DNA of 64,000 nucleotides from Halomonas sp. 'Soap Lake #6' (GTDB taxonomy: Bacteria > Pseudomonadota > Gammaproteobacteria > Pseudomonadales > Halomonadaceae), in NCBI RefSeq assembly GCF_003031405.1, contig NZ_CP020469.1:3844001-3908000 (forward strand), read 5' to 3'. A program made the position numbers and the translations under genes. This document shows positions 1-8,417 of this stretch, piece by piece (position 1 is the first letter of the stretch; every line of letters begins with the position of its first letter). The notes beneath the pieces are model-generated. The model saw only the letters and a program-made list of their open reading frames with translations, made no database searches and was not told where the DNA came from.

Positions 1-1
1 T

Positions 2-871
2 GGGCACCTTGTCCAAGGCAATGCAACGCCTTTTGAGCAATGGCAAGTGTTTACACTGCGCTTACCACGGGCGTTCGTCGCTATGTGTGCGGGGTTTGCG
101 CTAGGCGTATCCGGCTCACTGTTTCAAGGTATCACCCGCAACCCACTAGGCAGTCCCGATATTATCGGCCTGACCGCCAGCGCTAGCCTGGGCGCATTAC
201 TGACTAGCAGTTGGCTGGTGGGCGTAGTCTCCACTACTACGGGAGCCGCACTCGGTGCAATCATCGGTACGCTGGCGGTTTATAGTGGGTCTGGGCACGG
301 TTTTCGTCATCCCGCATCGATGATTATTGCTGGCATCGCTATCAATGCCTTAGCCCTTGCCGGCGTGCAACTAAATTTGACGTGGCTGGGCCAGGAGCAG
401 GCGAGAGACGCAATGATTTGGCTTAGTGGCAGTTTAGCAGGACGCCAGTGGCACGATCTTTGGCCTATGTTAGGCCTTTGTTTGCTCTTACTACCCTGTG
501 TTGTGCTATTAGCACCCCGACTGCGCCTTATGGCACTTGGCGACCCGGTAGCCAAAAACCTGGGAGTTAATCTGGCGTCGTCACGTTTATTCAGTGCCGT
601 TATAGGGGCTTTTCTGGCGGGCGGAGCGGTCGCCACCGTGGGACCTATTGCTTTTATTTCACTTGCCGCGCCCCAATTGGCTTTACGCCTCTGGAAAAAA
701 CCTGGGCCTCTCCCACTAGCATCAGGCGTGGTCGGCGCACTGCTGCTATTAGCGGCAGACTTAGCAGCTCAGTACACACTACCTACTGGGGCCTTACCCG
801 TCGGTGTATTAACAGCCGGGCTAGGCGGTGTTTACTTGGTGTATTTACTAAATCGCCAGCGGTGGGGTTGA
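2..871 (+). CDS. FecCD-family iron-chelate ABC transporter permease (5' end outside window)
   Basis: Inner membrane permease subunit of an ABC importer for ferric siderophores or related chelates. The frame is open from base 2, so the gene begins before the window; a GTG at 47 is only an internal codon. Visible family features are the RLPR motif followed by GFALGVSGSLFQ and RNPLGSPDIIG near the N-terminus, and the late GPIAFISLAAPQLALRL segment that contacts the ATPase. It is hydrophobic throughout, as expected for a multi-helix permease. Its stop codon abuts the stop of the convergent DUF3325 gene with no spacer. Substrate cannot be told from sequence; the neighbourhood suggests iron. Confidence 0.93.
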   Translation, partial: GHLVQGNATPFEQWQVFTLRLPRAFVAMCAGFALGVSGSLFQGITRNPLGSPDIIGLTASASLGALLTSSWLVGVVSTTTGAALGAIIGTLAVYSGSGHGFRHPASMIIAGIAINALALAGVQLNLTWLGQEQARDAMIWLSGSLAGRQWHDLWPMLGLCLLLLPCVVLLAPRLRLMALGDPVAKNLGVNLASSRLFSAVIGAFLAGGAVATVGPIAFISLAAPQLALRLWKKPGPLPLASGVVGALLLLAADLAAQYTLPTGALPVGVLTAGLGGVYLVYLLNRQRWG

Positions 872-1147
872 TTACCACTGCTGGCGGTAACGTTCAATCA
901 TCACTAAGCCAAGAAATACACAACCCGCTGCGATACTCAGGCAACCCAACCATAGTGTGATTGCCAAACCGGTGCTCCAGGTTTCAATCGCCACCCAAAG
1001 TGGCCAACCCAGTACCGCACTGCCCGCCCAGAACCAACGCTTTTTTTGCACAGGACTAAGACCACAACGGCCACGATGGCGGCTATCAGATAGTGCAATC
1101 AACATAAACCCCAGCGCACAAAGTGCTAGAATACCAAATAGCGTCAT
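872..1147 (-). CDS. DUF3325-like small membrane protein
   Basis: A 91-residue protein with about three hydrophobic segments (residues 1-20, 38-55 and 60-82) and a basic loop between the first two. It matches my recollection of DUF3325 proteins, which are encoded beside PepSY and DUF3649 proteins near TonB-dependent siderophore receptors. Biochemical role is unknown. It is the last gene of a three-gene operon: its start overlaps the end of the PepSY gene by four bases, implying translational coupling. Family assignment rests on size, hydropathy and context. Confidence 0.75.
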   Translation of the reverse strand: MTLFGILALCALGFMLIALSDSRHRGRCGLSPVQKKRWFWAGSAVLGWPLWVAIETWSTGLAITLWLGCLSIAAGCVFLGLVMIERYRQQW

Positions 1148-2694
1148 GGCGCCCCCTTAACAACTGCCTGCACACAGGACATCACCTTTTTATCGCTCCG
1201 CCTGAACTGCCACATGATGATAAATGCGCCAACTAGGCACATCAGGTCAAGGCTTATGCGCTGCCAATTACCCGCTGCTAGATCACCCTGGACATCATAG
1301 GAAGGGGTCAAGACATCCAGCATGGGTAGACACAGCAGTAAGAGAGCGACCAGCATTAGCTGTTCCCGCCACGCCTGTAAAGTGGAGCGCCTTGATATAG
1401 CGTGTAACAGTGCAAGCAGCCATGCAGCGAAGAACACATGGATTTCCCACTGGGCTCGCCCACTAAGCTCCACAGGCAAAAGTCGGTTACTGGCTAGCAA
1501 GGCCAACACCGCAATGGGCATACCCGCCAACGTGGTGATATTGAGCCGCTCGACACACCATATGCCAACTACGCTACCCTTCTTGCGCCTGCGTTTTGCC
1601 GTCCATAGTAATAGCCCGGTTGCCACCATACCGCACCCAGCAGCCCCCAAAGCAAAATAGATCCAGCGCATACCCCAGTCGGCAAAACGCCCAGCATGCA
1701 ATCCCACCATGACACCGTGGGCTTGCTCATCAATACGTTGTGGCTGAGTATCTTCTAATAATGCACCCGAACTGGCCTCATAGAGGCGTTGTGGACGATG
1801 CGCGGACAACTCCTCAAGGGCACTCTGCCATGCTACGACACGCGCTCCTGCATCGCTGGGATGACTTACTCTCACTGCTTGCACCGGCTTCTGCCAATGT
1901 ATTTCAGCATCATCAATCAGTTCGCCAAGGGCGTGTAACACTGCTGGCTGCCCAGTGGCAGGCCCAGCGAGAGGAAATGCATGTAGCTCACCTATCGCTT
2001 GGCGACGTGCATCAGCATCAGGAAATGCAGTTTCCACCCCCCAAGGCATATAAAAAGACATAAGTGTTATCAAGCCGGTATAGGTAATCATTATCTGAAA
2101 AGGTAGTGTTAACACAGAACAAGCATTGTGCGCATCTAGCCAGCTACGAGCACCTTTATGTGCCCGAAAAGCAAAAAAGTCGCGTAAGATTTTTTGATGC
2201 GTTATCACGCCGCTGATAATGGCCACGAACATCATCATAGTGGCAACACCAATGATCCAGCGACCATAGACAGCAGGCAGATGATGCAACTGGAAATGGA
2301 ACCGATAGAAAAAATCACCACCGAGTGTTTCGCGTGGAGTAACCAACTCCATGGTGATTGGATTAAGCACAGACTGCTCTCTTCCATCAACCCCAAACCA
2401 AACGGCAGTCGAGACAGGCATACGCTCATTAGGAAAAGTAATTTGCCAGCTTCTTGCCGATGGCGCATGTTCAGCAAGGTAGTGTTGCCAGTAATCCGCC
2501 AAGCGTCGATTATCCCACTCTACATTTGTAGCGACACTAGGTAGTTCGGGCTGCATCCATAATGAAATACTCTCTTTGAAGTAACTCAGTGTACCCGTCA
2601 GAAAAACTGCAAATAGCAGCCAAGCAGCTAACAAGCCGCACCATGTATGCAGCTGAGCCATATTACGCCTCACACTGCGCTTAGAGGACGCCAT
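1144..2694 (-). CDS. PepSY-associated transmembrane protein (PiuB-like)
   Basis: A 516-residue inner membrane protein of the PepSY_TM family, often iron-regulated and placed beside siderophore receptors; some members are proposed to help reduce or release iron from siderophores. The first helix (about residues 14-38, LHTWCGLLAAWLLFAVFLTG) has the typical early histidine. A periplasmic domain follows, then FHFQLHHLP and further helices with GVITHQKI and DAHNACSVLTLPFQIMITYTGL. The C-terminal part holds several more helices. It overlaps DUF3649 upstream by 14 bases and DUF3325 downstream by four, forming a tight operon. The exact reaction is not established for the family. Confidence 0.88.
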   Translation of the reverse strand: MASSKRSVRRNMAQLHTWCGLLAAWLLFAVFLTGTLSYFKESISLWMQPELPSVATNVEWDNRRLADYWQHYLAEHAPSARSWQITFPNERMPVSTAVWFGVDGREQSVLNPITMELVTPRETLGGDFFYRFHFQLHHLPAVYGRWIIGVATMMMFVAIISGVITHQKILRDFFAFRAHKGARSWLDAHNACSVLTLPFQIMITYTGLITLMSFYMPWGVETAFPDADARRQAIGELHAFPLAGPATGQPAVLHALGELIDDAEIHWQKPVQAVRVSHPSDAGARVVAWQSALEELSAHRPQRLYEASSGALLEDTQPQRIDEQAHGVMVGLHAGRFADWGMRWIYFALGAAGCGMVATGLLLWTAKRRRKKGSVVGIWCVERLNITTLAGMPIAVLALLASNRLLPVELSGRAQWEIHVFFAAWLLALLHAISRRSTLQAWREQLMLVALLLLCLPMLDVLTPSYDVQGDLAAGNWQRISLDLMCLVGAFIIMWQFRRSDKKVMSCVQAVVKGAP

Positions 2695-2962
2695 AGCTAG
2701 CTACCAGAAGAAGGCCACAAGTAGCTAGGCCAATAGCCCCCCAGAGTCGCCCAAGACTCGGCGTGATGAATGACCAGGTAGCCACGCCAGCCCAAATAAT
2801 GAAGCTGCCCATCATGCCGATACGCAGAGACATCATGATATCTAACGGTAGGCCAAGCGCTGCAACCGAGAACAGTGCAGCGACCATATAGCCACCAAGC
2901 GTTGCGGCCAGAATGCGTAAGATCAGTACCCAATAAGGTGTGAGTGAAACGTTAGGCAACAT
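2681..2962 (-). CDS. DUF3649-like small membrane protein
   Basis: A 93-residue protein with three hydrophobic stretches (about residues 10-35, 43-65 and 70-92). Position directly before a PepSY_TM gene and composition fit DUF3649, a family of unknown function found in iron-uptake operons. It is the first gene of the DUF3649-PepSY-DUF3325 operon and overlaps the PepSY gene by 14 bases. A symmetrical AT-rich element about 35 bases upstream could be the operon's iron-responsive operator. Confidence 0.75.
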   Translation of the reverse strand: MLPNVSLTPYWVLILRILAATLGGYMVAALFSVAALGLPLDIMMSLRIGMMGSFIIWAGVATWSFITPSLGRLWGAIGLATCGLLLVASYGVL

Positions 2963-2997
2963 TGCGCATCTCAGTGCGGGTCATAAACCGACACTTT

Positions 2998-3022
2998 AAT
3001 GCAAAGGGTTTTCATTTGCATT
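2998..3022. promoter_or_regulatory. Candidate Fur-type operator
   Basis: An inverted repeat AATGCAAA-9-TTTGCATT lies just upstream of the DUF3649 operon. On the minus strand it reads as AT-rich hexamer-like units (AATAATGCAAATGAAAA), loosely resembling a Fur box. The match to the classical consensus is partial, so this is a suggestion based on symmetry, position and the iron-related neighbours. Confidence 0.35.
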
Positions 3023-3059
3023 ATTAATAGCGACTTATTATATGCCTGCTGATCAACGT

Positions 3060-3944
3060 TTAAGTTAACCAAATTCGCGGTGTATGCGCCTCACGCTCAA
3101 TCCAGCGCGGGCGAAGCAGTTGCCAGGCCTGTTCACAAAGTGCCCAGGCTTCATTCCGGGAGTTGCCAAGGTAGCGCAATAGCAGTACACCTTGGCGCAC
3201 GGTGACCGCCCAACGAGGGTTGTCCGGCAGTGCATCGCGTAATTCATCAATGGCTGCGCTCGCGTCTTCTAAACCAACCACCCATAGCGTGGCTTGTACC
3301 GTGGCACCTCCCTGCCCCCAGCGCCCGCTAAAACGTGGATGCAGTGGATCAAGAGGCTGGCGCTCCAACCACAGCGGCTTGCCATCCAGCGTTAAACGAA
3401 AGTGCTGCTCAATACGACCTGATACATAAGGTAGCTCACTTGCTGGGCGGCCCAGTGCCATGATTTCCCAGCCTAGGCAACGGGCACTGCCGTGCAGCGC
3501 TATATGAGTTCGCTGGGTACCTTTGGAGCCATCAAAAGCGATTGTTTCTTGGGGTAGCCACTCAAGGATGCCGCCATCATCTACGCTAAGCTCGGTATGT
3601 TGGGTCCAGGCGACGCCCTGGCTGTCGGCTTTATAGAGCTTATTGGCCGCAGGCGTGGTGAGCAGCGCGTGGGCACCACGCTCTATGTGGGCGCGGATCG
3701 TCAGAGCATCCCCGCTGACTAAGCCTCCAGGCGGATGCAGCACGTACACATGGCAGGCTTCTGTACTGCCTTCAGGGTAAAATGGACGCTGCACCCGTAG
3801 TGGGCCCTGATGACGCGCCTGCACTAGCCGCGTTGTGCCTTCACGGTTAGCAAAACGCAGCGCTAGCGATGCCGCCCAATGGCGCTCTTCGTCGAAGCGA
3901 TGACCTGAGCCAGCTGCGGGTGTCGCGAGTTCACACAGAATCAT
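3060..3944 (-). CDS. ureD: Urease accessory protein UreD (isolated from other urease genes)
   Basis: UreD is a scaffold for nickel insertion into urease, acting with UreF and UreG in the cytoplasm. The 294-residue protein has the family hallmarks: ASLALRFANREGTTRLVQARHQGPLRVQRPFYPEG near the N-terminus, HVYVLHPPGGLVSGD, LLTTPAANKLYK and LPQETIAFDG. It appears full length, ending PRIWLT. The start ATG at 3944 follows AAGGAAG. No ureA, ureB, ureC, ureE, ureF or ureG is in the window. The urea transporter urtABCDE lies on the same strand 30 kb away, so this gene seems separated from its usual partners on both sides. Confidence 0.93.
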   Translation of the reverse strand: MILCELATPAAGSGHRFDEERHWAASLALRFANREGTTRLVQARHQGPLRVQRPFYPEGSTEACHVYVLHPPGGLVSGDALTIRAHIERGAHALLTTPAANKLYKADSQGVAWTQHTELSVDDGGILEWLPQETIAFDGSKGTQRTHIALHGSARCLGWEIMALGRPASELPYVSGRIEQHFRLTLDGKPLWLERQPLDPLHPRFSGRWGQGGATVQATLWVVGLEDASAAIDELRDALPDNPRWAVTVRQGVLLLRYLGNSRNEAWALCEQAWQLLRPRWIEREAHTPRIWLT

Positions 3945-4268
3945 GGGCGCTGTCGCTTCCTTTTGATAAATATTTCAACTTTAAATGCAAGGAATGCGCC
4001 AAAATGGTGAAAATGGCTTTCTCCCCATGCTACAGCGGCTTGCTAAAAAGTTAACCGCCTCACCCAACGCCCCATAAGCACCAAATCGGGTCACAAAGAT
4101 ATCTACAATGCACCAATAAAGAGCAACAGAAGATAGCTAAGCAACATGAATATACTGCTGTTAGCCTGCTAGCGACATATTGCCACCCCTCTATCGCTTT
4201 ACGTTTTGCTAACCTCAGATACTCTTTAGTGCTTTATCGTATGCCGTCTAGCGGCCTGGAACTCTTTA
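3945..4268. other. Intergenic region without recognisable gene
   Basis: This 324-base AT-rich stretch separates divergent ureD and the PepSY gene. It holds the ureD ribosome binding site near 3955-3962. I see no remnant of other urease genes, no clear terminator and no convincing mobile-element end. Confidence 0.6.
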
Positions 4269-5636
4269 ATGACCATCACCTCCCCCCAAGCAAAGCGAAA
4301 AGCGTCATTAGACCTATATCGCGCTGTGTGGCGCTGGCACTTTTATGCTGGCCTGCTGGTACTGCCCTTTTTGATCATCCTTTCTATTACCGGGGCGCTT
4401 TATCTATTTAACGATGAACTGGATGCACTGATCCACGCCGACCTTAAGCGCGTGGCAGTGCAGGAAACCGCCCAACCACCTGCTACGCTGGTCAATGTTG
4501 CATTAGATGCCCATCCTGGCACCGCAGTGAAATACACCTCACCACCCACGCTGGAAAGCTCTGCGGAGATCACCGTGAACGCTCTCACTGGAGAGCAACT
4601 AGCCGTGTATGTGAACCCTTACACCGCTGAGGTGCTGGGAGCGCTGGATGACCGTGGCACCATCATGTGGACGGTGCGCTATTTACACAGTCTTAAGTAC
4701 TTTGGGCCAACGGCGCGTAAGTTCATCGAAATTGCCGCGGGCTGGTCAATCCTGCTAGTAGGCACTGGCATTTACCTTTGGTGGCCACGCGGTCAAGGGG
4801 CTGGCGGCGTGGTTAGTGTGCGGGGAAAACCCAAAAGCCGTGTCTTTTGGCGTGACTTACACGCCGTGCTGGGCATTTTTGTCGGCGGTTTTGTTGTTTT
4901 CCTTGCCCTCACCGGGATGCCTTGGTCAGGCGTGTGGGGCGGTAAGGTGAATGAATGGGCCAACGGTAATAATTTTGGCTATCCAGCAGGCGTTCGGGTG
5001 GAGGTGCCGGTTTCTAATGCGTACCTGAGCGACCAGGGGTTAACCAGTTGGTCGCTAGAGCAGGCTCGCGTACCGGAGTCCACGCCACCCGCTACCCCAT
5101 CGCCACGCATTGGTCTTAATAATGCAGTGGCAGCGTTCGAACAGCTGGGCTTGCAGCAAGGTTATGCTGTGAACCTGCCCACTTCGGCGGCGGGAGTTTA
5201 CACTGGCTCGATTTACCCTGATGACTTAAGCCAGCAGCGTGTCATTCACCTTGACCAGTATAGTGGCAAGCCGTTGCTGGATATGAGCTACGCTGACTAC
5301 GGCCCGCTGGGGCGATGGCTGGAATTTGGCATCAATGTTCACCTGGGCCAACAATTTGGCCTCGTGAACCAGCTGTTTCTGCTGGCAGTCTGCCTAGCCA
5401 CCGTGCTTATGTGTGTTGCCGCTGGTGTGATGTGGTGGAAGCGGCGACCTTCAGGCAGCATGGGCGTACCGCCATTACCAGCAGATAAGCGAATTTTCCG
5501 CGGCCTTATAGCGATTTTGGCTATTGGTGGGGTGATTTTCCCGCTGATCGGTGCTTCATTGATCGTTATGTTGCTGATTGACTGGCTGGCTGTGCGACCT
5601 ATTCAAAAGCGCCGCCTCACCAAGCAAACCATCTGA
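4269..5636 (+). CDS. PepSY domain-containing inner membrane protein
   Basis: A 455-residue PepSY_TM family protein. The N-terminal helix carries YRAVWRWHFYAGLLVLPFLIILSITGALYLF (about residues 18-48) with the conserved histidine. A periplasmic PepSY-like domain follows, then YLHSLKYFGPTARKFIEIAAGWSILLVGTGIYLWWPR, RDLHAVLGIFVGGFVVFLALTGMPWSG and two or three C-terminal helices. It is a different subtype from the 1144-2694 protein. It faces an SCO/PCuAC/DUF2946-like copper set, an association I know from bacterial copper loci, so a role in copper rather than iron reduction is possible. The function is inferred from context only. Confidence 0.85.
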   Translation: MTITSPQAKRKASLDLYRAVWRWHFYAGLLVLPFLIILSITGALYLFNDELDALIHADLKRVAVQETAQPPATLVNVALDAHPGTAVKYTSPPTLESSAEITVNALTGEQLAVYVNPYTAEVLGALDDRGTIMWTVRYLHSLKYFGPTARKFIEIAAGWSILLVGTGIYLWWPRGQGAGGVVSVRGKPKSRVFWRDLHAVLGIFVGGFVVFLALTGMPWSGVWGGKVNEWANGNNFGYPAGVRVEVPVSNAYLSDQGLTSWSLEQARVPESTPPATPSPRIGLNNAVAAFEQLGLQQGYAVNLPTSAAGVYTGSIYPDDLSQQRVIHLDQYSGKPLLDMSYADYGPLGRWLEFGINVHLGQQFGLVNQLFLLAVCLATVLMCVAAGVMWWKRRPSGSMGVPPLPADKRIFRGLIAILAIGGVIFPLIGASLIVMLLIDWLAVRPIQKRRLTKQTI

Positions 5637-5647
5637 GCTTGCAAACA

Positions 5648-5682
5648 ACCATCAACGCCAACAAGTCGTTGGCGTTGATGGT
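5648..5682. terminator. Bidirectional hairpin terminator
   Basis: A perfect 15-bp inverted repeat (ACCATCAACGCCAAC / GTTGGCGTTGATGGT) with a 5-base loop sits between the convergent PepSY and SCO genes. It lacks a long T tract but is well placed to stop transcription from both sides. Confidence 0.75.
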
Positions 5683-5686
5683 GCTC

Positions 5687-6280
5687 TCATGAGGATGGCA
5701 GTAGCTGCTCCAGTGATGCCTGAGCCTCATCCAGGTCGAAGCCATAGACCAAAGTGCCCACGACACGGCCTTCACGATCCAATAGATAGGTGGCAGCAGT
5801 ATGGCTGATGGTGTAATCGCCTTGCCCCATAGGCACACGCTCGTATTGCACCCGATATGCGTCGGCAATAGCGTTAATTTGTGCCTCGTTGCCTGATAGG
5901 CCACGAATTCGCTCATCGAATACCGAGGTGTAACGCGCCAGCTGTTCTGGGCCGTCGCGCTCCCAGTCCAGGGAAACAAAGAGATAATTGAACTGGTCGG
6001 CCTGACTGCCCAACTGCTGGATCAAACGTGTGAGATTGAACAGCGTGGTTGGGCAAACATCTGGGCAGTAGGTAAAGCCAAAAAACAGCAGGGTTGGCTT
6101 CCCGATCAGATCATCTTGCGTAACGACCGTACCTTCAGTATCAACCAACTGAAATTGACCACCCATCTCAGCCAGCGGCGGGTTGGCGGCCTGTCGGCCA
6201 AACACCGCAAAAAACACCGCCAGCGTTAGCAACAGCACTAACGAGCCGATGGAAAGCAGGGCAACGTCGCGGCGCTGCAT
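5687..6280 (-). CDS. SCO1/SenC/PrrC family copper chaperone
   Basis: Membrane-anchored periplasmic thioredoxin-fold protein that delivers copper to, or maintains thiols of, cytochrome oxidase CuA centres. The 197-residue protein has an N-terminal anchor helix (residues 7-27), the copper-binding CPDVCP motif (Cys72, Cys76) and the distal ligand His160 in YTISHTAA. The thioredoxin-like core is complete. It lies 2 bases after the PCuAC gene, so both are likely co-transcribed and act in one copper-delivery path. Confidence 0.94.
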   Translation of the reverse strand: MQRRDVALLSIGSLVLLLTLAVFFAVFGRQAANPPLAEMGGQFQLVDTEGTVVTQDDLIGKPTLLFFGFTYCPDVCPTTLFNLTRLIQQLGSQADQFNYLFVSLDWERDGPEQLARYTSVFDERIRGLSGNEAQINAIADAYRVQYERVPMGQGDYTISHTAATYLLDREGRVVGTLVYGFDLDEAQASLEQLLPSS

Positions 6281-6282
6281 AT

Positions 6283-6849
6283 TTAGTGCGCCATATGCCC
6301 GTGCTCTTCATGGTGCTCTTTATGATGGTCAGCGTGATGGTCGGCGTGAGAGCCTACGCTTTCAGGCGAAGCTCCAACTGGCACCACCTGAAGTTCGGCC
6401 ACAATACTCTCCGCGTATTGGAATTCAAGCGTTATGGGAATTGGCTGCCCCTCAACAATGGGTGAAGAAAGCTCCATAAACATTAGGTGCAGGCCACCTG
6501 GTGCCAATGTCACCGACTCACCTGCAGGAATTTCGATACCACCGGGCAACGGCGCCATGCGCATGACATCGCCGTCCATTTCCATGGTGTGAAGCTCAAC
6601 GCGGTCGGTGATGGATGTCGTCGCCCCTATCAGGGTGTCGTCAGCATTGCCATGGTTAGTGAGGGTGATAAAACCACCGCCCGCACCTGCGCCCGGCGGC
6701 GTAGCACGGATCCAGGGCTGCGTTACTTCAATGGCCGGGGCTTCGCCGTCCGACAGCTCATGGTGTGTACCATCATGGTGGGCATACAGCGCTGAACTCA
6801 TCAATAAAAGGGTGGATAGCAGTGCACTACGCAGCATTAACATAATCAA
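6283..6849 (-). CDS. Periplasmic copper chaperone PCu(A)C
   Basis: PCuAC proteins bind Cu(I) in the periplasm and pass it to oxidase CuA sites together with SCO proteins. The 188-residue protein has a signal peptide (about residues 1-23) and the H-x(n)-M-x(n)-H-x-M motif: His87, Met96 or Met98, His121 and Met123 in HLMFM. An added His-rich tail (about residues 168-188) and a short His-rich segment after the signal peptide could bind more metal. It directly precedes the SCO gene. Confidence 0.94.
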   Translation of the reverse strand: MIMLMLRSALLSTLLLMSSALYAHHDGTHHELSDGEAPAIEVTQPWIRATPPGAGAGGGFITLTNHGNADDTLIGATTSITDRVELHTMEMDGDVMRMAPLPGGIEIPAGESVTLAPGGLHLMFMELSSPIVEGQPIPITLEFQYAESIVAELQVVPVGASPESVGSHADHHADHHKEHHEEHGHMAH

Positions 6850-6912
6850 CTCCAGTCAATAACGATCAGTAGCAACGTGCCGATATGGCAGCCGTTGCGA
6901 AGTAAACAATCA

Positions 6913-7305
6913 TCAGCTTGAAGTGATTACTAAAGGTGGAGCTCGTGGATAAAAAAGCGCAAACAAACGATAGGTTTGTTTTGCGGGTTCTGCACTTTGA
7001 GGAGAGAGGCTCTCACCCGGCAGATAGACAGCCCCTTGGGGCATACCTGCCAATGCCGCTCCCAACGTGCAGGCTGACTGGCACAGCAGATTATTCAGCT
7101 CGCTGGCACTTGTTGCCTCCGAAGAGGTGTTTTGTAAACCATGAGGGTCACACAGAACAAACAGGGGTGACGTGCTACCGTCGCCGAGTACCGCCGCCTG
7201 AGCATAAGACCCCAGGAGGACATGCAGCATAAGGACGTATGAGACAAGAATGGCCACCATGCCACTCTTATTTCGGTCACTTAAAAAGCGCTGCATATTC
7301 GTCAT
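6913..7305 (-). CDS. DUF2946-like small exported protein
   Basis: A 130-residue protein with one N-terminal hydrophobic segment (about residues 15-38), then a short soluble part with LCDPHG (Cys52, His55) and LLCQSACTLG (Cys75, Cys79). Cysteines and histidine in a small exported protein next to PCuAC and SCO suggest metal handling. DUF2946 proteins occupy this position in copper loci as I recall them. It is 63 bases upstream of the PCuAC gene on the same strand. Confidence 0.65.
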   Translation of the reverse strand: MTNMQRFLSDRNKSGMVAILVSYVLMLHVLLGSYAQAAVLGDGSTSPLFVLCDPHGLQNTSSEATSASELNNLLCQSACTLGAALAGMPQGAVYLPGESLSPQSAEPAKQTYRLFALFYPRAPPLVITSS

Positions 7306-7501
7306 TGTTAAGTAGTTACCCTTGCCTAGGTTTTATTTTTAAAATGATGGCTGACCAGCAATATAGCCGAATGATCACTTAAATACAGGCTCTTAACGCA
7401 TTACAACTTGATAAAACGCCTAACCAGTACACTACGGGAGCTGGCTTCAGTTTGAGTATTTTGTGTATCGTAAATATCGTGCAGTGATCATAGCCCAGAG
7501 A

Positions 7502-8131
7502 TCATAGCTCAGACTTAGGCAAGCAATCTTCTTTTAGCATGGCAAGCGCGCCGATGATGAGCGCGTGCATGCCCTGAATTAACTCAGCCTCCATTTCAGC
7601 CTCTTCCTCCTCTCGGGCTGCATCCACAACAGGCTCTTGGCCTGCCACCGAATATACCGTGTCGGCCACAGCGATGCAGTGGAATGCCACCGTCGCAAGT
7701 AGCCAGCGTGCCTGCTCCTTTGAAATTCCATAGACAAGCGCGAGGTGGCTTTGATGCTCATCGATTTTGGCAATCATCGGCTGGGTTGCAGCTAGCCGAC
7801 GTATCACGTACGGCGTTAACCCAGGGTGCGCTTTGACAAACTCACGTATCGACGTTGTGAACGTAAATAGATACTCCTTCAGCCCGCCCGGCTCGTTGCC
7901 GCAAGCGCGTGGAATTTTCCAACGGCTGAATATCTCCTCGGCGACCAGGCACTTAAGTGCCTCCAGGCTGGCAACATGCTTATAGAGCGCCATATGGCTG
8001 ACGCCCAGAGCGGCGGCAACACCCACGAAAGTGATGTTAGGTAAGCCGATTTCGATACCCGCGTCAGCGATCCGCTCAAGCGTGATAGTAGGGGGTCGCC
8101 CACGTGCTTTAGGCCGTTGTGGCGCTTTCAT
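7502..8131 (-). CDS. TetR/AcrR family transcriptional regulator
   Basis: A 209-residue regulator with an N-terminal helix-turn-helix (about residues 15-60, ending SHMALYKHVASLEALK) preceded by a basic GRPP arm, and an all-helical ligand-binding domain. It is divergent from the siderophore transport operon starting at 8418, with an AT-rich inverted-repeat cluster between them, so it probably controls that operon and itself. The ligand is unknown. The start ATG at 8131 follows AAGGAGTAGAT. The same ribosome binding site plus ATG is duplicated 25 bases upstream, making a short overlapping ORF. Confidence 0.92.
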   Translation of the reverse strand: MKAPQRPKARGRPPTITLERIADAGIEIGLPNITFVGVAAALGVSHMALYKHVASLEALKCLVAEEIFSRWKIPRACGNEPGGLKEYLFTFTTSIREFVKAHPGLTPYVIRRLAATQPMIAKIDEHQSHLALVYGISKEQARWLLATVAFHCIAVADTVYSVAGQEPVVDAAREEEEAEMEAELIQGMHALIIGALAMLKEDCLPKSEL

Positions 8132-8156
8132 ATCTACTCCTTGAACAACCTTCCAT
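8109..8156 (-). CDS. Possible 15-codon upstream ORF overlapping the tetR start
   Basis: The duplicated upstream copy of the tetR ribosome binding site drives an ATG at 8156. It reads MEGCSRSRYESATTA and stops at 8109, out of frame with and across the regulator's start at 8131. Both ATGs have the same AAGGAGTAGAT spacing. It could lower or couple translation of the regulator. It may equally be an accident of the duplication. Confidence 0.35.
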   Translation of the reverse strand: MEGCSRSRYESATTA

Positions 8157-8174
8157 ATCTACTCCTTGAGCAAC
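8129..8174 (-). repeat. Tandem duplication of the tetR ribosome binding site and start
   Basis: Two 21-bp copies (8129-8149 and 8154-8174) differ at one base and have a 25-bp period. Each contains, on the minus strand, the AAGGAGTAGAT ribosome binding site followed by ATG. Confidence 0.9.
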
Positions 8175-8219
8175 AGCATTCTCCCCATGAAGCCATTTGC
8201 TCTCACCTATCGTCAATTA

Positions 8220-8306
8220 AATTAGTTTAACAGCATGAAACAAATATTGAATTAGTTTATTGCCATGCAACTAATTTTCGATTAATTTACACAAATGCAA
8301 CTAATT
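8220..8306. promoter_or_regulatory. Candidate TetR operator cluster
   Basis: The divergent promoter region holds AATTAGTTT at 8220 and 8250, and AACTAATT at 8269 and 8299. Copies of the same orientation are spaced 30 bp. The inner pair forms a perfect 8-bp inverted repeat with an 11-base spacer (8250-8276), a typical TetR-family operator shape. Confidence 0.55.
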
Positions 8307-8417
8307 ATCGTTCTGGTTCGCTCGGGAGCCCTATGACTGATCTGTCGTGTGTCTTTGAAGACAGCAATGCGATGAAAGCCAATCCAATACTTTTGAATTG
8401 CTGAGCGCTGCCTTTTC

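Noticed and set aside
3945..4268. Remnants of urease or transposon ends next to ureD
   Set aside because: I found no reading frame resembling urease subunits and no inverted terminal repeats.
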